DNA from: Progne subis subis
Taxonomy: Eukaryota > Chordata > Aves > Passeriformes > Hirundinidae
NCBI GenBank assembly: GCA_022316685.1
Contig: JAKJHU010000166.1
Span: forward strand, 124,001 to 188,000
Length of the DNA: 64,000 nucleotides
Direction: 5' to 3'
The stretch's first letter is position 1; each line of letters starts with the position of its first letter. Positions 1 through 15,480 of the stretch are shown one piece after another. The position numbers were made by a program, and so were the translations under genes. The notes under the pieces are model-generated. The model was not told the DNA's origin and ran no database searches. It saw only the letters and a program-made list of their open reading frames with translations.

Positions 1-410
1 GCCCCAGGGACACCTTCCACCGCCCCAGGGACACCTTCCAATACCCCAGGGACACCTTCCACCGCCCCAGGGACACCTTCCAATACCCCAGGGACACCTT
101 CCACTGCCCCAGGGACACCTTCCACCATCCCAGGGACACCTTCCACTGCCCCAGGGACACCTTCCACCATCCCAGGGACACCTTCCACTGCCCCAGGGAC
201 ACCTTCCACCGCCCCAGGGACACCTTCCACCACCCCAGGGACACCTTCCACCGCCCCAGGGACACCTTCCACCGCCCCAGGGACACCTTCCCCTGCCCCA
301 GGGACACCTTCCACCGCCCCAGGGACACCTTCCACCGCCCCAGGGACACCTTCCACTGCCCCAGGGACACCTTCCCCTGCCCCAGGGACACCTTCCACCG
401 CCCCAGGCTG
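1..410. repeat. 21-bp minisatellite grown inside a CR1 fragment
   Basis: About 19-20 tandem copies of a 21-bp unit with core CCCCAGGGACACCTTCCA. The last three bases vary (CCG, CTG, ATA, CCA, CCC). The array is cut by the window edge, so its true length is unknown. At the right edge it runs without a break into CCCCAGGCTGCTCC and the rest of a CR1 3' region on the minus strand. The single-copy CR1 at 2225-2372 carries the same segment once, GGGACACCTTCCACTGCCCC. I infer that the array expanded from within a CR1 LINE. It lies in the last visible CAPZB intron. Confidence 0.9.
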
Positions 411-515
411 CTCCAAGCCCTCTCCCACCCAGCCTGGGACACTGCCAGGGTTCCAGGGGCAGCCACAGTGCTCTGGGCAGCCTGGGAGGTGCCAGGGCCT
501 GCCCACCCTCGTGAT
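411..515 (-). mobile_element. CR1 LINE 3'-region fragment flanking the minisatellite
   Basis: Read on the minus strand this matches the familiar bird CR1 3' segment: a gggcaggccctggca-like stretch, then a gcccagag-cactgtggctgcccctgg-like block, then a ggctggg-gagggcttggagcagcc-like block. The same blocks recur in about a dozen other places in the window. It is truncated, non-coding and shows ordinary divergence. It appears to be the rest of the element from which the adjacent 21-bp array grew. Confidence 0.8.
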
Positions 516-2224
516 GGAGAAGTGAGACAGAAATAATTCCCCAGACAAGCCCTGTGAGCACATCCCTGCTGTCCCTGCACCCAAACACTGCTCAGCTGGT
601 GACTAAAGAGACTCCAGGACACTGCTGAGGGGGAGCTCACGGATCACAAGAAGATCCCACTGGTGGAAAAACAAAGTTACAGCACCTGGAAGTGGGTGGG
701 ATGGGTCTTTCCAGGAAATCTGCCCATGATGGAAAGGGATGAGTCTCTGGCTGCTGAGCACAGGGATTTCCCTGGTGAGAAATGGCAGAATGGCTCTGCT
801 GGGGTTTCACTGAGCAGCAGCAGATGCCAGGGCAGCTCTGCCACTGCTCTGTGTGCACAGCCCAACCTTCATCCAGCTCTGCAAAACCTTCTGCCCTTGC
901 TGGAGAGTGCTCCAAGCTCAAAAATCAACGTCCGTGCTACTCTAACCCCAAATGCCAGGCCCTGCTTCCCTGTGACTCGACATCCTCCCCTTCCCACACC
1001 CCCAAATGTAAATAAACTACAGGTCTGGGGCCAACTTCTTTCTCAGCAAACTCACTTCCTCGGGCTCCTCCCGGCTCAGGAAACACACACACAGGCTCTT
1101 TGTGCACGAGGACACCTCGGGAAGGCACCTGCTCGTCCTGCCTGGGAGGAGGGGGCTGCAGGAGCCCCCCAGCAAAGCACAGCTCTGGCTGTCTGCCAGC
1201 AGAGGAGAAGCCTTTCCACCTCCTGTGCCCTGAGTGAAGCAGGATCACACAGCTGCTCTCACCTTCCATCAAAGTGCAGCCTGATGAAACCTCAAAATGC
1301 AGCCGAAGCCCCTCGGAGCCATGGCGAGCGACACAAGCGATTCCAAGGTACACAAAAAGGGGACGGGACCCCCAAAACCTGCCAGGGAAACTCGTCTGCC
1401 AAACATCTGCCTTCAATCAGGAGGGCTGGGAGGTACCTGCAGCCCCCAGAGAACGTGAGAGGTAATTGAAAAGCTGCTGGCACGTTTCATTTCCCTGCAA
1501 GCCCCGCTCCCTGCGTGCTCTTGGGCAGTGTTTATGTAAAACTATGTTTATTCCTAAAAATTCCAGCCAAACCTTCCCTCTGTGGGCAAAGGAGAGTCTC
1601 TGCCACACAGAGCTGCTGCAGCAGCACCTCACCAAGAGTCCAGCTGAAGGTGTCACCTCAGCTTTAACTCTCCCAGAACTACAATCCCTGGATCCTCTGT
1701 GCCGGGAGCTGGCTGAGAGCTGATCTCAGCCTCCCAAATTAATTAACACCTGCACATACATGAAGCAATTGTGCATACAGATAAACTGCATGGAGCAGTG
1801 GATGTGACAACACACAGGGATTTGTGTTGCACACTCCTGGAATGGATAAACACCCATTCCTCTACTGGAATCTGAAATTCCGTAATTGAACTGATAAACC
1901 AAAATTCCAAAATCCACCACGCAAAGTGAATTAGAGCTGCCCAAGGGGAGTTTTCAACTTCCCAAAACAGGCTGAATCCTCTATGCCTCCCCCTTTTGTC
2001 ATTCTGTCCACTCACAAATGTAAAATGTTTGTTTCTTCCTAGAAACAGAGACAACTCCTGTTGTAGCAGACGAAAAAGTGCACTGGGAAATCCAAGGAGA
2101 AGCAGTTCAAGGCACTGGAAGAGAGATTTCAACTCCCAGAGTATGAAACAGAAGAGAGACAGGCCAGGGATGTGAGCATCTACCCAGGAGGAACCAGGAC
2201 ATGGCCCCAGGGCAGCTGGATTCC

Positions 2225-2372
2225 AAGAGAATCCCACAATCCTGGAATGGTCTGGAAGGATCAAAACCCATCCATGGCAGGGACACCTTCCACTGCCCCA
2301 GGCTGCTCCAAACCCCACCCAGCCTGGCCTGGGACACCTCCAGGGATCCAGAGTCAGCCACAACAACAGACA
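2225..2372 (-). mobile_element. CR1 LINE 3'-end fragment
   Basis: Minus-strand CR1 3' end. It contains in order the target-proximal block (GGAAGGATCAAAACCCATCC on plus), CATGGCAGGGACACCTTCCA, CCCCAGGCTGCTCCAAACCC and CAGCCTGGCCTGGGACACC. It is a single-copy version of the segment that is amplified at 1-410. Confidence 0.85.
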
Positions 2373-3192
2373 TCGTGCCTTGAAGAGAGAGGGAAATAAA
2401 TCCCTCTCCAAAATTCAGTGCAACATTTAGGACCAGCCCAAGCAGGAGCTTGCAGGAATGAGCCTGGGCATATTCAGGAAGGGCAGAGTTTTTCCAAACG
2501 GTGTCGACAAACGTACCAAACCCCCGTTTGTGCCAGGTGTGGGGCAGCAGTGTCTCCCCTGCAGGAAGGGAGGGCAGAGAACAGCGATTTCCAGAGCCTC
2601 ACTGCAGCTCCAAGCTCAGCCCCAGCACGTGGCATTCCCTGTGCCAGCAGGTTCAGCACTCCACCAGCCCTCAGGAAAGAGCCCATCTGCAGCCACGAGG
2701 CCAAAGTGGTTTTGGAGGAATGGCTCTCACCAGATTTCCCTTTCCAGGCACTCACAGGCTGCTCTGCCATCAGGGTGTGAGCCAGGAGATGACCAAGCCA
2801 GTGAACACTTCAAAAGCTTCCTCTCCAACACCGAGGACATCTGCTACTCTCATTTTAGGATCAAAGGTGGCCCAGCAGCTTAAATGCTGAGTCGACCAGA
2901 ATTTTGTGTAAATTTACCGTGTACAAAGTTGTTTTTTTTTCCAAAACATGACTGATACCTGCCAAGGTGAAACTGTTAACGTGATATTCAAGAGGAAACC
3001 AAAACCAGTCCTTGGTGGCTCCGTTTGCTGCAGGGCTGATCAAAAAGGGAGAAGTAAAACTTCCTGCAGAGCTCGGGTGATGTGGATTTAGTGCAAAGTC
3101 CAAGCCTTGCACTCAGGGCTTTAGTCTGGTTGCAGGTAAATTTGCATCTGGGGACAAACAGCTCCCCTGACACAGAACACCTCGAGGCAGCT

Positions 3193-3232
3193 GATTTCTG
3201 CAGGATTTCTGCAGGATTTCTGCAGGATTCTG
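3193..3232. repeat. short 13-bp tandem repeat
   Basis: Three perfect or near-perfect copies of GATTTCTGCAG-GA in a row, followed by a fourth truncated copy. It lies within CAPZB intron 6 and no function is suggested. Confidence 0.7.
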
Positions 3233-4711
3233 TCCCCTGCAAAGCTCAGGCTGGAAGGTGCCCCCAGGTTCCCCCGTTTGTGCGGGAGCTGCCGCGCCGC
3301 TCCTGACGCTGGAACCCGGCCCTGGCTTCCCTGCACCACATCTGAATCCAATGTTCTGCTGCTAAAACGATGACAGGAGCATGAATCTCCCCCCGAAGCT
3401 CTGAGAGGGAAAGTCAAAGCAAACAAGACCTGGCAGCTCGGGCCAAGGTGTGCTGAGGACACACACTGCCCACAGGCCCCTGTTGTCCTTGGCACAGCTC
3501 GGGCTGCAGAGGCCACGGCCACAGGCAAGCCCTTGGCCTGCACTTCACAGCTCTGATTTACAGGATTAGCAAGGCCTGTGATTAAATATTTGTCCTTGTC
3601 ACCGTAACTCGGGTGTAGTTGCTGCAGAAAGAGTCAAAAAGAAAAAAAAGGCTCAGAACTGTCTCCGTGCGACTTTTTCCTTCACTTGCTTTTCCATCAG
3701 CTCCTTCGATAACGTGGAAAAGAAAAATCACCCGGGCTGGGGGGCAAGCTGTGCAAGACTCACACAGTTTCAGGCCCTCTCTGCAATCCCAGAGCCTCCT
3801 TGCCTTCACCTGGCTCAAACCCGTACGAAACCATGAGGTTTTTAACAGAGTCTGCATTGTCCTTTGTATGGAGAGCCCCAGTCCGCCCTGGGAAGGCTCA
3901 TAAAGGAGTTTCAGCTGCTGCCAATCTCTCCAGTCACTCATGACCTTACAATGTGCCTCCTGTCCTCCAGAGTTTATTACTCTGCTCCAGTCACTGGCTT
4001 CCACGGCCCAAAGCAAGCCCAGCTCATCGGCAGGGAGGCAGAAGAAGCCTTTGGCAGGTGGTGGGGCAGAAGCAGCCTCAGCCAAGGAGGTGCAGTTCAG
4101 CAGCTCCTGCAGGCAGGGATTGCAGCACTGCTGAGATCTGCCAGCCTGGCAGCTCTCAGGAGACAGTCAAAGCCATTAATGCTGGCCCAAAACCCCCTCA
4201 ATTGTTTAGGACAGATTTATCTTATTTTTTTTTAGGGGCTTTTTTAAAATCGGTGTCCTGGTATTGCAGGAAGAAAAGGCTGAAGGAAGATACTAAGTCA
4301 TTGATGTCCTTAAAAAAATCTTACAGTCAGTGCAAAATACAGGCTTGCTCTCAGTGGTTTAGCTGGCTTTTAAAAGAGAGATGTAAGAGAAGAAGTCATC
4401 CTGTATTTTTATAATCCCATTGCAACCTTCCAGTGAGAAAGTGGGCAAATCTTACAGATAAAAACGTCCGCACCACGCACGGAAGAATAAAAATTCGGGG
4501 ACAGCGAAGGACAAACCGAGACTCAGAAGCAAATCTCACCTCCTACTGAACGCTTTGTATTTGTTGATTAAAGTCAAGCACAGTTCAAGGTGCTTTCTGC
4601 TAATTCCACCCTGCCTCCACCCCTTCACTGGGCCTCAGAAGAGCAGGAGAAGAGCTGCTCGTGCAGCACCTGGCAAAAGCAGTGCTCTGTGCCCGACTGG
4701 GGCTGCTGGGC

Positions 4712-7284
<2,573 letters not shown>

Positions 7285-8189
7285 TCAAGACAGCACACTC
7301 TCAGTTACACACCCAGAAACAGAGCAGTTCAAATCACTTCATAACACAGAGACTTTAATTACAAAACAACTGCACGTCTCTCTGAAGGAGAATAAAGGTC
7401 TGGGGAGAACCAGAGCTACTTACAGATTTCTACAGGACTTGAGCAAACATTTCCTCTGATTCCAATTAACCTTCAACAGCTGGTAAAAGCACGAGCTGCA
7501 AAGTGGGCTGAGAGTAAGGCTTTATTTTACAATTTGGTCTTTTTTTTCCCCTCTCTTTTCCCTCGCTATTGGCAAAATCTGGAAGTTCTTTGCAGCAAAG
7601 TTCACTAATTAAGACAAAAGGGAGCAAGTAAGTAACTTTATGTTGCTGCCTCCAAAGTCTGTGTGAAGCTGACACTGATTTACTGCCCAGGGAGCTGAAC
7701 AGAAACCAGGGATCTCAGCAATGTAGAGATGCTGTTGAGGTTTACTATTCCAGCATCACATATGGGAAACAAGAGAAAACAAACCAGACTGCCTCAATGT
7801 CTTTTGCTGAAAGTACACTCAGAAAAGCAACAAAGCAATGGGATCTGCAGAGCCCCACTCCCTCTGGATGACACTGGTGCAGATGGAAAATGCACTTCAT
7901 AAAATAATGATAAACAACCCAACGCTGTTGGAAGAAAGAAGCACAAGGAGAAATTTTGTCCTCTTTAAAAAAGTGGGATTGCGTTTTACCCCTTCCATTC
8001 TCAAGTTACCAAAGCCATAAGGAGGATGAAGGAAAAGGGAATAACAAACACTTGCTCACGGCACACAAGCCTCACATCTCAGGGGTGACCAGGGCACACA
8101 AGGATCACGTGAAAGGAGAGGAAACTTCATCAACAACACGAAATGCTGGAGTCACACTTTTCACTGCCTGTAGGAGGGCAGAACCTCGT

Positions 8190-8870
8190 TGCGATATATG
8201 TCCTAAAGTTAATTCGTGTTAAAAGATATAAGATGTAATTCACCCCCTGTAAACGTAAGTTTTATTTCTGATTAAATATCCTACGGGTTAACTGAGGTGA
8301 AAGCTGCACGGAGAGGGGTACAGGGAATTTCTTTTGCCAGGGATTACACAGGAGGGACACGAGAAACTATGCTAAGAATTACACCAAAAGGGACACGAGG
8401 ATACCTCTGCCGGGAATCGTTAAAAGGAGAACAAAAATGACGGAAAAGGGAGATGGAGAACCCGGAGAACTGAATGATCACATCAGATCAGTATCTCATC
8501 CATCTCCTCCCAACATTACCATATCTACACCACACCTGGACTCGAAGATTAAGGACATTGTTTTCCAAAGCAAATCCATTCAACCCCACCAGAACCCGAA
8601 CATGAATATCTAATGAGGCTGCCTCGGAAGAGGGAACCTCGGAGCCCCGATTTTCTCTCAGCGATCCAGTGTATAAAAAGAGACAGCTCCAAGCCAGAAA
8701 TGTGAACTTGGGGGTGACAGACTGACAGAGTGTGTTACCGTGTTCACCCAGTGCCGAAACCCTGGGCTCGACGCTGTCCTTTTAACTGTGGCTATCGGAG
8801 ACTGTCATTTTGTCTCACAATAAAATTCTAAATTTTGATTTATAGAATTTGGTCCATCGTATTTATTACA
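8190..8870 (+). mobile_element. solo LTR of an endogenous retrovirus, 681 bp, with 5-bp target duplication
   Basis: The element starts TGCGATATATG and ends TATTTATTACA, and is flanked by the perfect 5-bp direct repeat CTCGT at 8185-8189 and 8871-8875. In the plus direction it has a TATA box (TATAAAA at 8672-8678) and, about 145 nt later, a poly(A) signal (AATAAA at 8819-8824). That is the U3-R-U5 order of an LTR. No internal gag, pol or env sequence adjoins it, so it is a solo LTR left by recombination. A 5-bp duplication is typical of ERVL-like elements in birds, but I assign no family. It is inserted antisense to CAPZB. Confidence 0.85.
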
Positions 8871-10856
8871 CTCGTTATCCAAAGACACGAGGGGCTGCCA
8901 GGACTGCCAGCTCCCAGGCAATAACCTGGGCTGCATTCTGCCTCTGTCACACACCTGGGAGTGACCACTCCTCCCTCTTCTGAGAGACAGGAAATTATCC
9001 CTCATGGCCAACAGGAAAAAATCATTGACCCATCCCACCTCTGTGCTCCCTCCTTCCTAACCAGGGCCCTTCCAGTTGGGAATGGTGCTTCAAAGTCAAC
9101 TGACTGTAATGTGGAGTGCATGGATTACCTCGAAGCACTGTGGATTAAAGCCACTAACCCCATCCCTGCCAACAGTCAGGAGAAAAGACGCCGGGAGGTG
9201 AATGTAAGTGACACCTTCAACATTTCCAGCACATTCTCTGCACTCAGATCAGCTCAATGCCTTGTTCCAAGAGGGCAGAGTCACCAGAGAGCCCCAATCC
9301 CCTTTAACTGCAGACATCCAAGGCTTTACCCAAAGCAGTGTTGACCTCAGGAGGGGTAAACAATTCCCTATTAACTCAGCTTTTATTTCTACTGGCTGCC
9401 TCTGCCCCTCCTCGCCGAGCCCAGCCCGGGCAGTTCAGGACCCACAGGGCATTTGCCAACCTCCGAGAACACAGCACCGAAACACAAACCCAGCCTCGCT
9501 AAAGCCAGGCTTCCAGCAGGCAACTTCAGCCCAACAAACCAACAAACACCCTTTTTATCCCCCCTGGGGAATTCACAGAGGGATTTTGGTTAATGCAGTT
9601 AACGGGAATTCCAATCCTCAGCTCCAACCTAAGTGACCCTTCCTTCGGCAACGGGAATCAAAGGCCGGAGAGAAGCTGTTATTGGCCCTTCTCAGAGTCA
9701 GACTGCTTTAAAAATATATAGGATAGATTCTTTTTCACACAGAGAATCAGCAAATTCACTCAGAATGAACTGGCAGTCACTGAGAACATCGCAGTGTGCA
9801 CAGACAGTTTCCCCATTACCCAATTTACGACCTTGCTGCGAGCATGAAACCTTAATTAAGAGAGGGACCGAAACAAGGTTTTGGGAAATTTATTCTTACC
9901 TACTGTACTTTGATCCTAATGACATGAAACAGGAAAAAAGAAAAAAAAAAAGATTATTTTTATGCAGTTCACCTTTATGAGATTTTACATAAAGGCTTTT
10001 GTGGGTATTTTAAGAATGTGCTAAAATGTTGTCTGAAACCACATGAAGCCACGCGAAGAACCTCTCGCCAGAACCAACAGCGCACACATGGAAACGCTCT
10101 GACTGCCTTCGGAGATCTAATGAATCAAATAGAGTATTAATATTGTTTTAAATACCAACATGCTATTTCAATAAAGCTGCTTTGCCACGGCCAGGCCCTG
10201 GATCTGGAGACTGGAACAAACAATGCCAGCGACCGAATGCGAGGCACGCCAGGATATAAGTTATCCAAAGGCAGAACTGCTCCAAAATCCCCTCCTCCTT
10301 CATGGGGGGAAATATATAGCACTGATCATTACACTGGATTTCACCTTCACACAGCACTGAAGTGGGATTTCTGAACCCAGGAAAGTCACAGCTGGAGAGG
10401 GCAACGTTCCTCTTTGGGTTTTTGTTTGTTTGTTTGTTTTGTTTTGGTTATTTTTAAGAAAAATAAAGAGGTGCCACAGGCTAATTGGTCCAGAACAGAA
10501 AACGGGGTGACAGATTGGGAGGAATTTAAATTGACATTTGTGGACTTGGATTTGCTGCAGGAGGGCTGGGCTTCCTCCAACAAACCCCTTCACCACGGAC
10601 TGAAATGCAGCACATACTAAAATCCAAGCAGGAGCGGAACCAGCTCGGAAAAGGCTCCAGGAAAGCACAACCTGGGATCTCCTCTGTTAAAGAAATGGAT
10701 GGGCAAGGCAGAGCACAGTCCCAGAGTCACTAATGTGCACTAAAGCTCCTGCACTTAACTTCTTTCCTTGGTGGCCTGTTCTGGATGTCCCTGGCCCTGA
10801 TCCTCCTGCACAGCCGTAGCTGGGGAAGGAATTCTGACTTCTTTGGGAGCTGCAAT

Positions 10857-11130
10857 CACAGAATCCTTGAGGCTGGAGAAACCCTTTAGGGTCTTCAAGT
10901 CCAACCATCAGCCCAGCACCACCACGCTCAGCACCAACCCACATCCCCAAGTGCCACATCCACGGGTTTTCTGAACACTTCCAGGGGTGGTGACTCCCTG
11001 GAAATCCTGTTCCAATGCTTTACCACCCTTTCCCTGAAGTTTTTTTCCTAATATCCAACGTGAACCTCCCCCAGCACAACCTGGGGAGGTTTCCTCTTGT
11101 CACCTGGGAGAAGAGACTGACCCACACTGG
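10857..11130 (-). mobile_element. CR1 LINE 3'-end fragment
   Basis: On the plus strand it reads CACAGAATCCTTGAGGCTGG, then a ccctttagggtcttcaagtccaacc-like block, a gtgccacatccacgggttttctgaacact-like block and a tgacccacactgggctgcaac-like block. This is the inverted 3' end of an older CR1 subfamily. The divergence is higher than in the copies with the grammar gcccagagcagctgtggctg. Confidence 0.8.
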
Positions 11131-11411
11131 GCTGCAACTGCCCTCTCCCAAAGCATCCAAAGAACCAGCAGAATGCTCTGGGATGCTCAGGAGGCCTCAG
11201 GCAGGAGGAATTCCAAACGTGGCAGCTCAGAAACGCCCCGAGGGACAAACCCTTCTCAAAGACCAGCTTCAGAGCAGAGCAATCACTGCGCTCTGCCTAA
11301 GGACACCGATCAATCCAGGAGGTTTCAACCCAGATCAGGCTTTACCTACAGACAGAACTGTGTTATAAAGCAGTGAAAAATCATTTTATGGTTGTCATAT
11401 CCCTTTATTAA

Positions 11412-11485
11412 CATGGTTGGGTTCAGCTAGAAGGACCTTAAAAGATCATCAAGACCAAGTGACATCCCTGTCCTTGGAGAGGACA
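11412..11485 (-). mobile_element. short degraded CR1 3'-end fragment
   Basis: Contains a GGTTCAGCTAGAAGGACC-like block followed by TTAAAAGATCATCAAGACC, which resembles the inverted terminal part of CR1. It is short and diverged, so the call rests on pattern only. Confidence 0.5.
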
Positions 11486-14400
11486 GCCAGTGTTCTATCT
11501 CTGGGAAAATAACTTTATGAGGCTGCTCAGGAAGGTGACTAAAAGGCATAAGGCCCAAAGTAATCCTTCATTCTCTTTACAGAATTCAGACCAGCAGTTC
11601 ACTCAAAATCAATTACAGTTTTAATGTCGTGATCAAACACTGAATTTTTATATCCGTTACTCATCGACCACAGAACTCCTGGAAAAAGCTGTTTTATACA
11701 AAAAATGTCACACTTAAGACCGACCTACTTTACAAATGCAAGAATAAAAGAAAATATTTAAGCTAAGAGTGATCCAAAGCTTTATGAAGTGTTTGAAGTC
11801 GAAGCGGGTGGAGACACAGGATGGAAACTTGTCTAAGGAGCCGGAGCTGTACCCATGAAATAGAGGCTGTGGCCAGAACAAAGCCTTAACTTCAAGGGGG
11901 ATGTGATAGGGGAGGAAATCCCCCAGCTTCCAGCACAGCCCTCAGGAAAGCAGGGCAGATTAATCACTTTGTTTCACCACTGAAGGACAGCTCAGAAAAG
12001 GCCCTGCGACCCTCCTGATAACGTTCCTCTCCTCCAAGCCTCACCAAAGGATCCTGGATGCTGTGCAGAGAAAATGACTTTCCACCACACAGCAATAAAA
12101 GCAAGCTCTGACTTTCAATTACGCCTCAGAACCGAATCGCTCATCCATAAAGACATTTGTGCGTTTTCCAGTAAGTAGCTGAGATCCAGAGACAAGAAGT
12201 CTGTGGTTTATGGCTCTCCCAACCCCCTGATGCCAAAGCACCAACACCTGGAACCTCAGCCTGGCTCTGCAAACCTTCCAAAGGCCTGCACGGGGTTTCA
12301 AACTGCCTCGTTTAAAGCAGAAAAATCTATTTCCTTTTATTCCCTAAAGGTCACATAGTTATTTCTTCCAGCTACAGAAGTTCAGCATAGGAAGGGAAAT
12401 GTCTCCAGCTATTTTAGATCACCCCAAATGACTTCCCAGGAAACTGGCATTTAAAAATCCTACCCCAAAGGAGAACACTGAGCACTCAGCTACAGGCGTT
12501 TTCACAGGAGTGACAATGACTGAAGTCCCAGCGTGAGCAGCTGGTGTCTCGCAGCACCCCAAAACATCTCCTGAAGGCTGAGGTGAGGAAGCAGACACTG
12601 CAGCTCTCAGGGGAACAGGAGACTGCAGGGACAAGTGACAACTCCCACCAGGTCCTTCCCCGTCACCCCAAACCGGCACAGGAATCGCAGCAGAAACAGG
12701 AAGGAAGTGGCAACTTTGAGCAACCCAAAGCACTGCTCAGGTGTTCAACAAACCCCCTTCGATCTCACACCTCGAGGGGGAGGAACAAATTCTTCAGGAG
12801 ATCAGCTGTCCCTAAATAATTGCTGCCTTCACCCGGCTGTGGAGCTAGGAGGCTCAGGAGCCTGTTGGTTCATGAAAGGACAGGCTGGTACCAGGAGGGA
12901 GCAGGATGTGACATTTCTCCCACTGCTCTGTGATTTACAGATGATTTACAGATGATTTACAGCTCCTCTCTCCTCCCCTGGCCCCAGGAGCACTTCCACA
13001 AGCTCACCCAGAGACTTTAAAATGAAGAAGGCAAAACGTCCTTGCGCAGCTCAGGGGTTTTGCACCCCACTCGATGAACTCAGCCCAAATTATGCCCGGG
13101 GGCTCTGCACAGGTATTTTACAGGAATTCTTTCCAGCATACACAGGTGCAAAAATCCCTGGAGCAAACATACCAATCCAGTTAGGTATGTGTAACTTCAA
13201 TGCCACTTGTACTTAAAAGCACACATCTGGACCACGGTGGGATGACTCAAACTGCTCAGAAGAGCTGTGAAGTGCAGGAACTCTGCAAGGAAGGAAAACA
13301 GTATCCAAACAATGGGATCCTGAAGGCTACAAGTGTCCCAGAACCTCCCAGTCTGTGCTTTCTAGTACCTTTCATTATTTAACGAAAACTCTGCTGCTCA
13401 CATTTTCCTTCCCGTCCAATTGCTCCCGGCAGATGGAAATTCCCAACCAAATCCTTTTGGAGAAGCCACCATGGCAGAGTTCCACCAGGCACCTAATGAG
13501 CAGGACAAGGGGTCACTCTGGAATGTCTCCAAACGAGGCACTGCTTCATTAACGCCAGGAAATTCCCACTGCTTCCAAACCCTTCTCCTGTGGCCATCCC
13601 TGGGCAGCACAGACACTGCTCCAGGCACCCCCAGTCTGCCAAACTCCCACAATCCAGCTGGAATCCAAACACGGAGAGGAGGGGGAAGAGACAGCAGAAA
13701 TCTTCTGGGCCGTGGTGTATGTTTGCAAAATTGTTTGGAGGCCGCAAATTTCGCGTGACGTCAATTCTCTAACGGAAGAATTCTACATCAGATCTGCCAC
13801 AGGAAGGTTGTTTGAGTTGCTCTGTCTTCGAATTCCATCATTAAAACACTGTACATTTGTGAGGGCTTGAGGTAAATTTCTGCCCATACAGTAAAAAGTA
13901 ATATTAGAGACAACCAGTTCAAAAATTCCAGATCGCAGTAAACCGACAGTTCAAAATTTCACCTCGTTTTGGAATGTAAGTGATTTCTTCCTAGGGATTT
14001 AAAGCCTTCAGAGAGCAGTGCTTGAGGACAGTGCTGCATCATCAGTGCTGACCTCCTAATCCAAGTGTTCAGTTTTTATGTAATTACAGAGAGTCGTGGG
14101 AACCCAAGGGAAAAACTCCTCCTCCACCCAACATCTCCGATTCAGAAGATAAGAATGCAGTGTGCGCAGAGCTGCTCCAAAATGGAACTCCCAGAGAAAA
14201 AAAAAAAAATCAGATGAAAAGCAACTCATTTCGTTTTCCAGCATGCCAGTACATTTAATCTTCCCCTCTTTTCTAGGAAGACTCTGTAATCTGTGTAATA
14301 TTTATCAACAACATCAATATTAATTCTGCTCTGAGCTCTGGAGGGGACCCCAATGCTGCTCTGCTTTCTACATCCCAACAATTTCCTTAGGAAAACAGCG

Positions 14401-14819
14401 TGCCTGGAATTGTAAAAGCACACAAGACACGACAGCAGAGGAAAATCTTGGTGCTTTAGACCTGTCCTAGGAGAGCTCATCTCACCCTTGCGAGCCTGAG
14501 CCGAGATGAGAATCTCCGCGGCGACACGAGCGCGGTGTCACACCCTGCCCTGCAGATCCCCGGCAGCAGAGGGGATCAGGCAGCTCCCTTCGTGCTGGGA
14601 TGCACAACAAACCCATCTGGATTCAATCCCTGGCTGTGCGAGCCCCGGGAGCTGCCATGCCCAGGAGAAAGGCGGCACAGAGGGCTGCAGCAGTAATGAG
14701 GAACAGCGAGCTGAGGGCAATAAAGTCACTTCAAAGCTTCCCAGGGGCTCCCAGCTCAGGCAGAACCAGGTCTGCACGTGAACACGGGGCTCATAAAGGG
14801 ATCACAGCTGCCAAACCCC

Positions 14820-14930
14820 CTGGGGAGCTCCAACCCCGTCCAACCTGGCCGTGGATGCTTCCAGGAGTTGGGCACCCACAGCTTCTCCGGGCACCCCGTG
14901 CCAGGGCAGGCTGTGCTGAAAGCAGCCCCT
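14820..14930 (-). mobile_element. CR1 LINE 3'-region fragment
   Basis: Plus-strand reading shows TCCAACCCCGTCCAACCTGG, then a gccgtggatgcttccaggag-like block and CCCACAGCTTCTCCGGGCAC. These are the inverted CR1 blocks for the caaggccaggttggatgggg and gggtgcccagagaagctgtgg motifs. Confidence 0.8.
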
Positions 14931-15480
14931 GTCACACCTCCTCCATCTCTTCTTGGTGGGATTGGGGCTGTTCCATCACAAAGTACAGCAGAGCTGGTCA
15001 AACCCATGAATGCAGCAGTTGTTACAAACCCTGTGAGAAGTGCAAAGTATTCTGTGAGTTGGCCTGAACTCCACGGAGAGGCTCTTGGAGAGACTCAGAT
15101 GGCACCGCAGCAGATCTCAGGAACAGCTACAGCCCAAGGGTTTCCATTTTTTCTTATCAGGACAAGTGGATTAAGGCAGTGTTAGAGGCTGTTCAAGCAC
15201 ACAGTCCAAACTAAACTAGGAAAAAGGGTAAAAACAGCTAAAGAAAGTTAAAATATCCAGGTGCATATGGGACAGCTGAACATACTCGGTACAGATGATG
15301 GCACAGCTCAGTCAAAACGAGACATCCCTGAAGCTCAGCACAGCCAGGCTGTTCCACGAGAAGGAACGGAGTAATAAAAACAAAAAATACAGTCAGCCCT
15401 GAGCACTCTAAGAAGGAAAGGGCAAACTCATCTGTCACTGGGACTTCACTGCGGTGCCTTCCCAAACTCTGGCAAAAGGC

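Noticed and set aside
1..410. CRISPR-like array
   Set aside because: No unique spacers between repeats; it is a direct tandem minisatellite in a vertebrate genome.
516..4700. Search for CAPZB exon 7 (expected start MEKDETV) in the left part of the window
   Set aside because: No minus-strand match in any frame; the exon must lie left of position 1.
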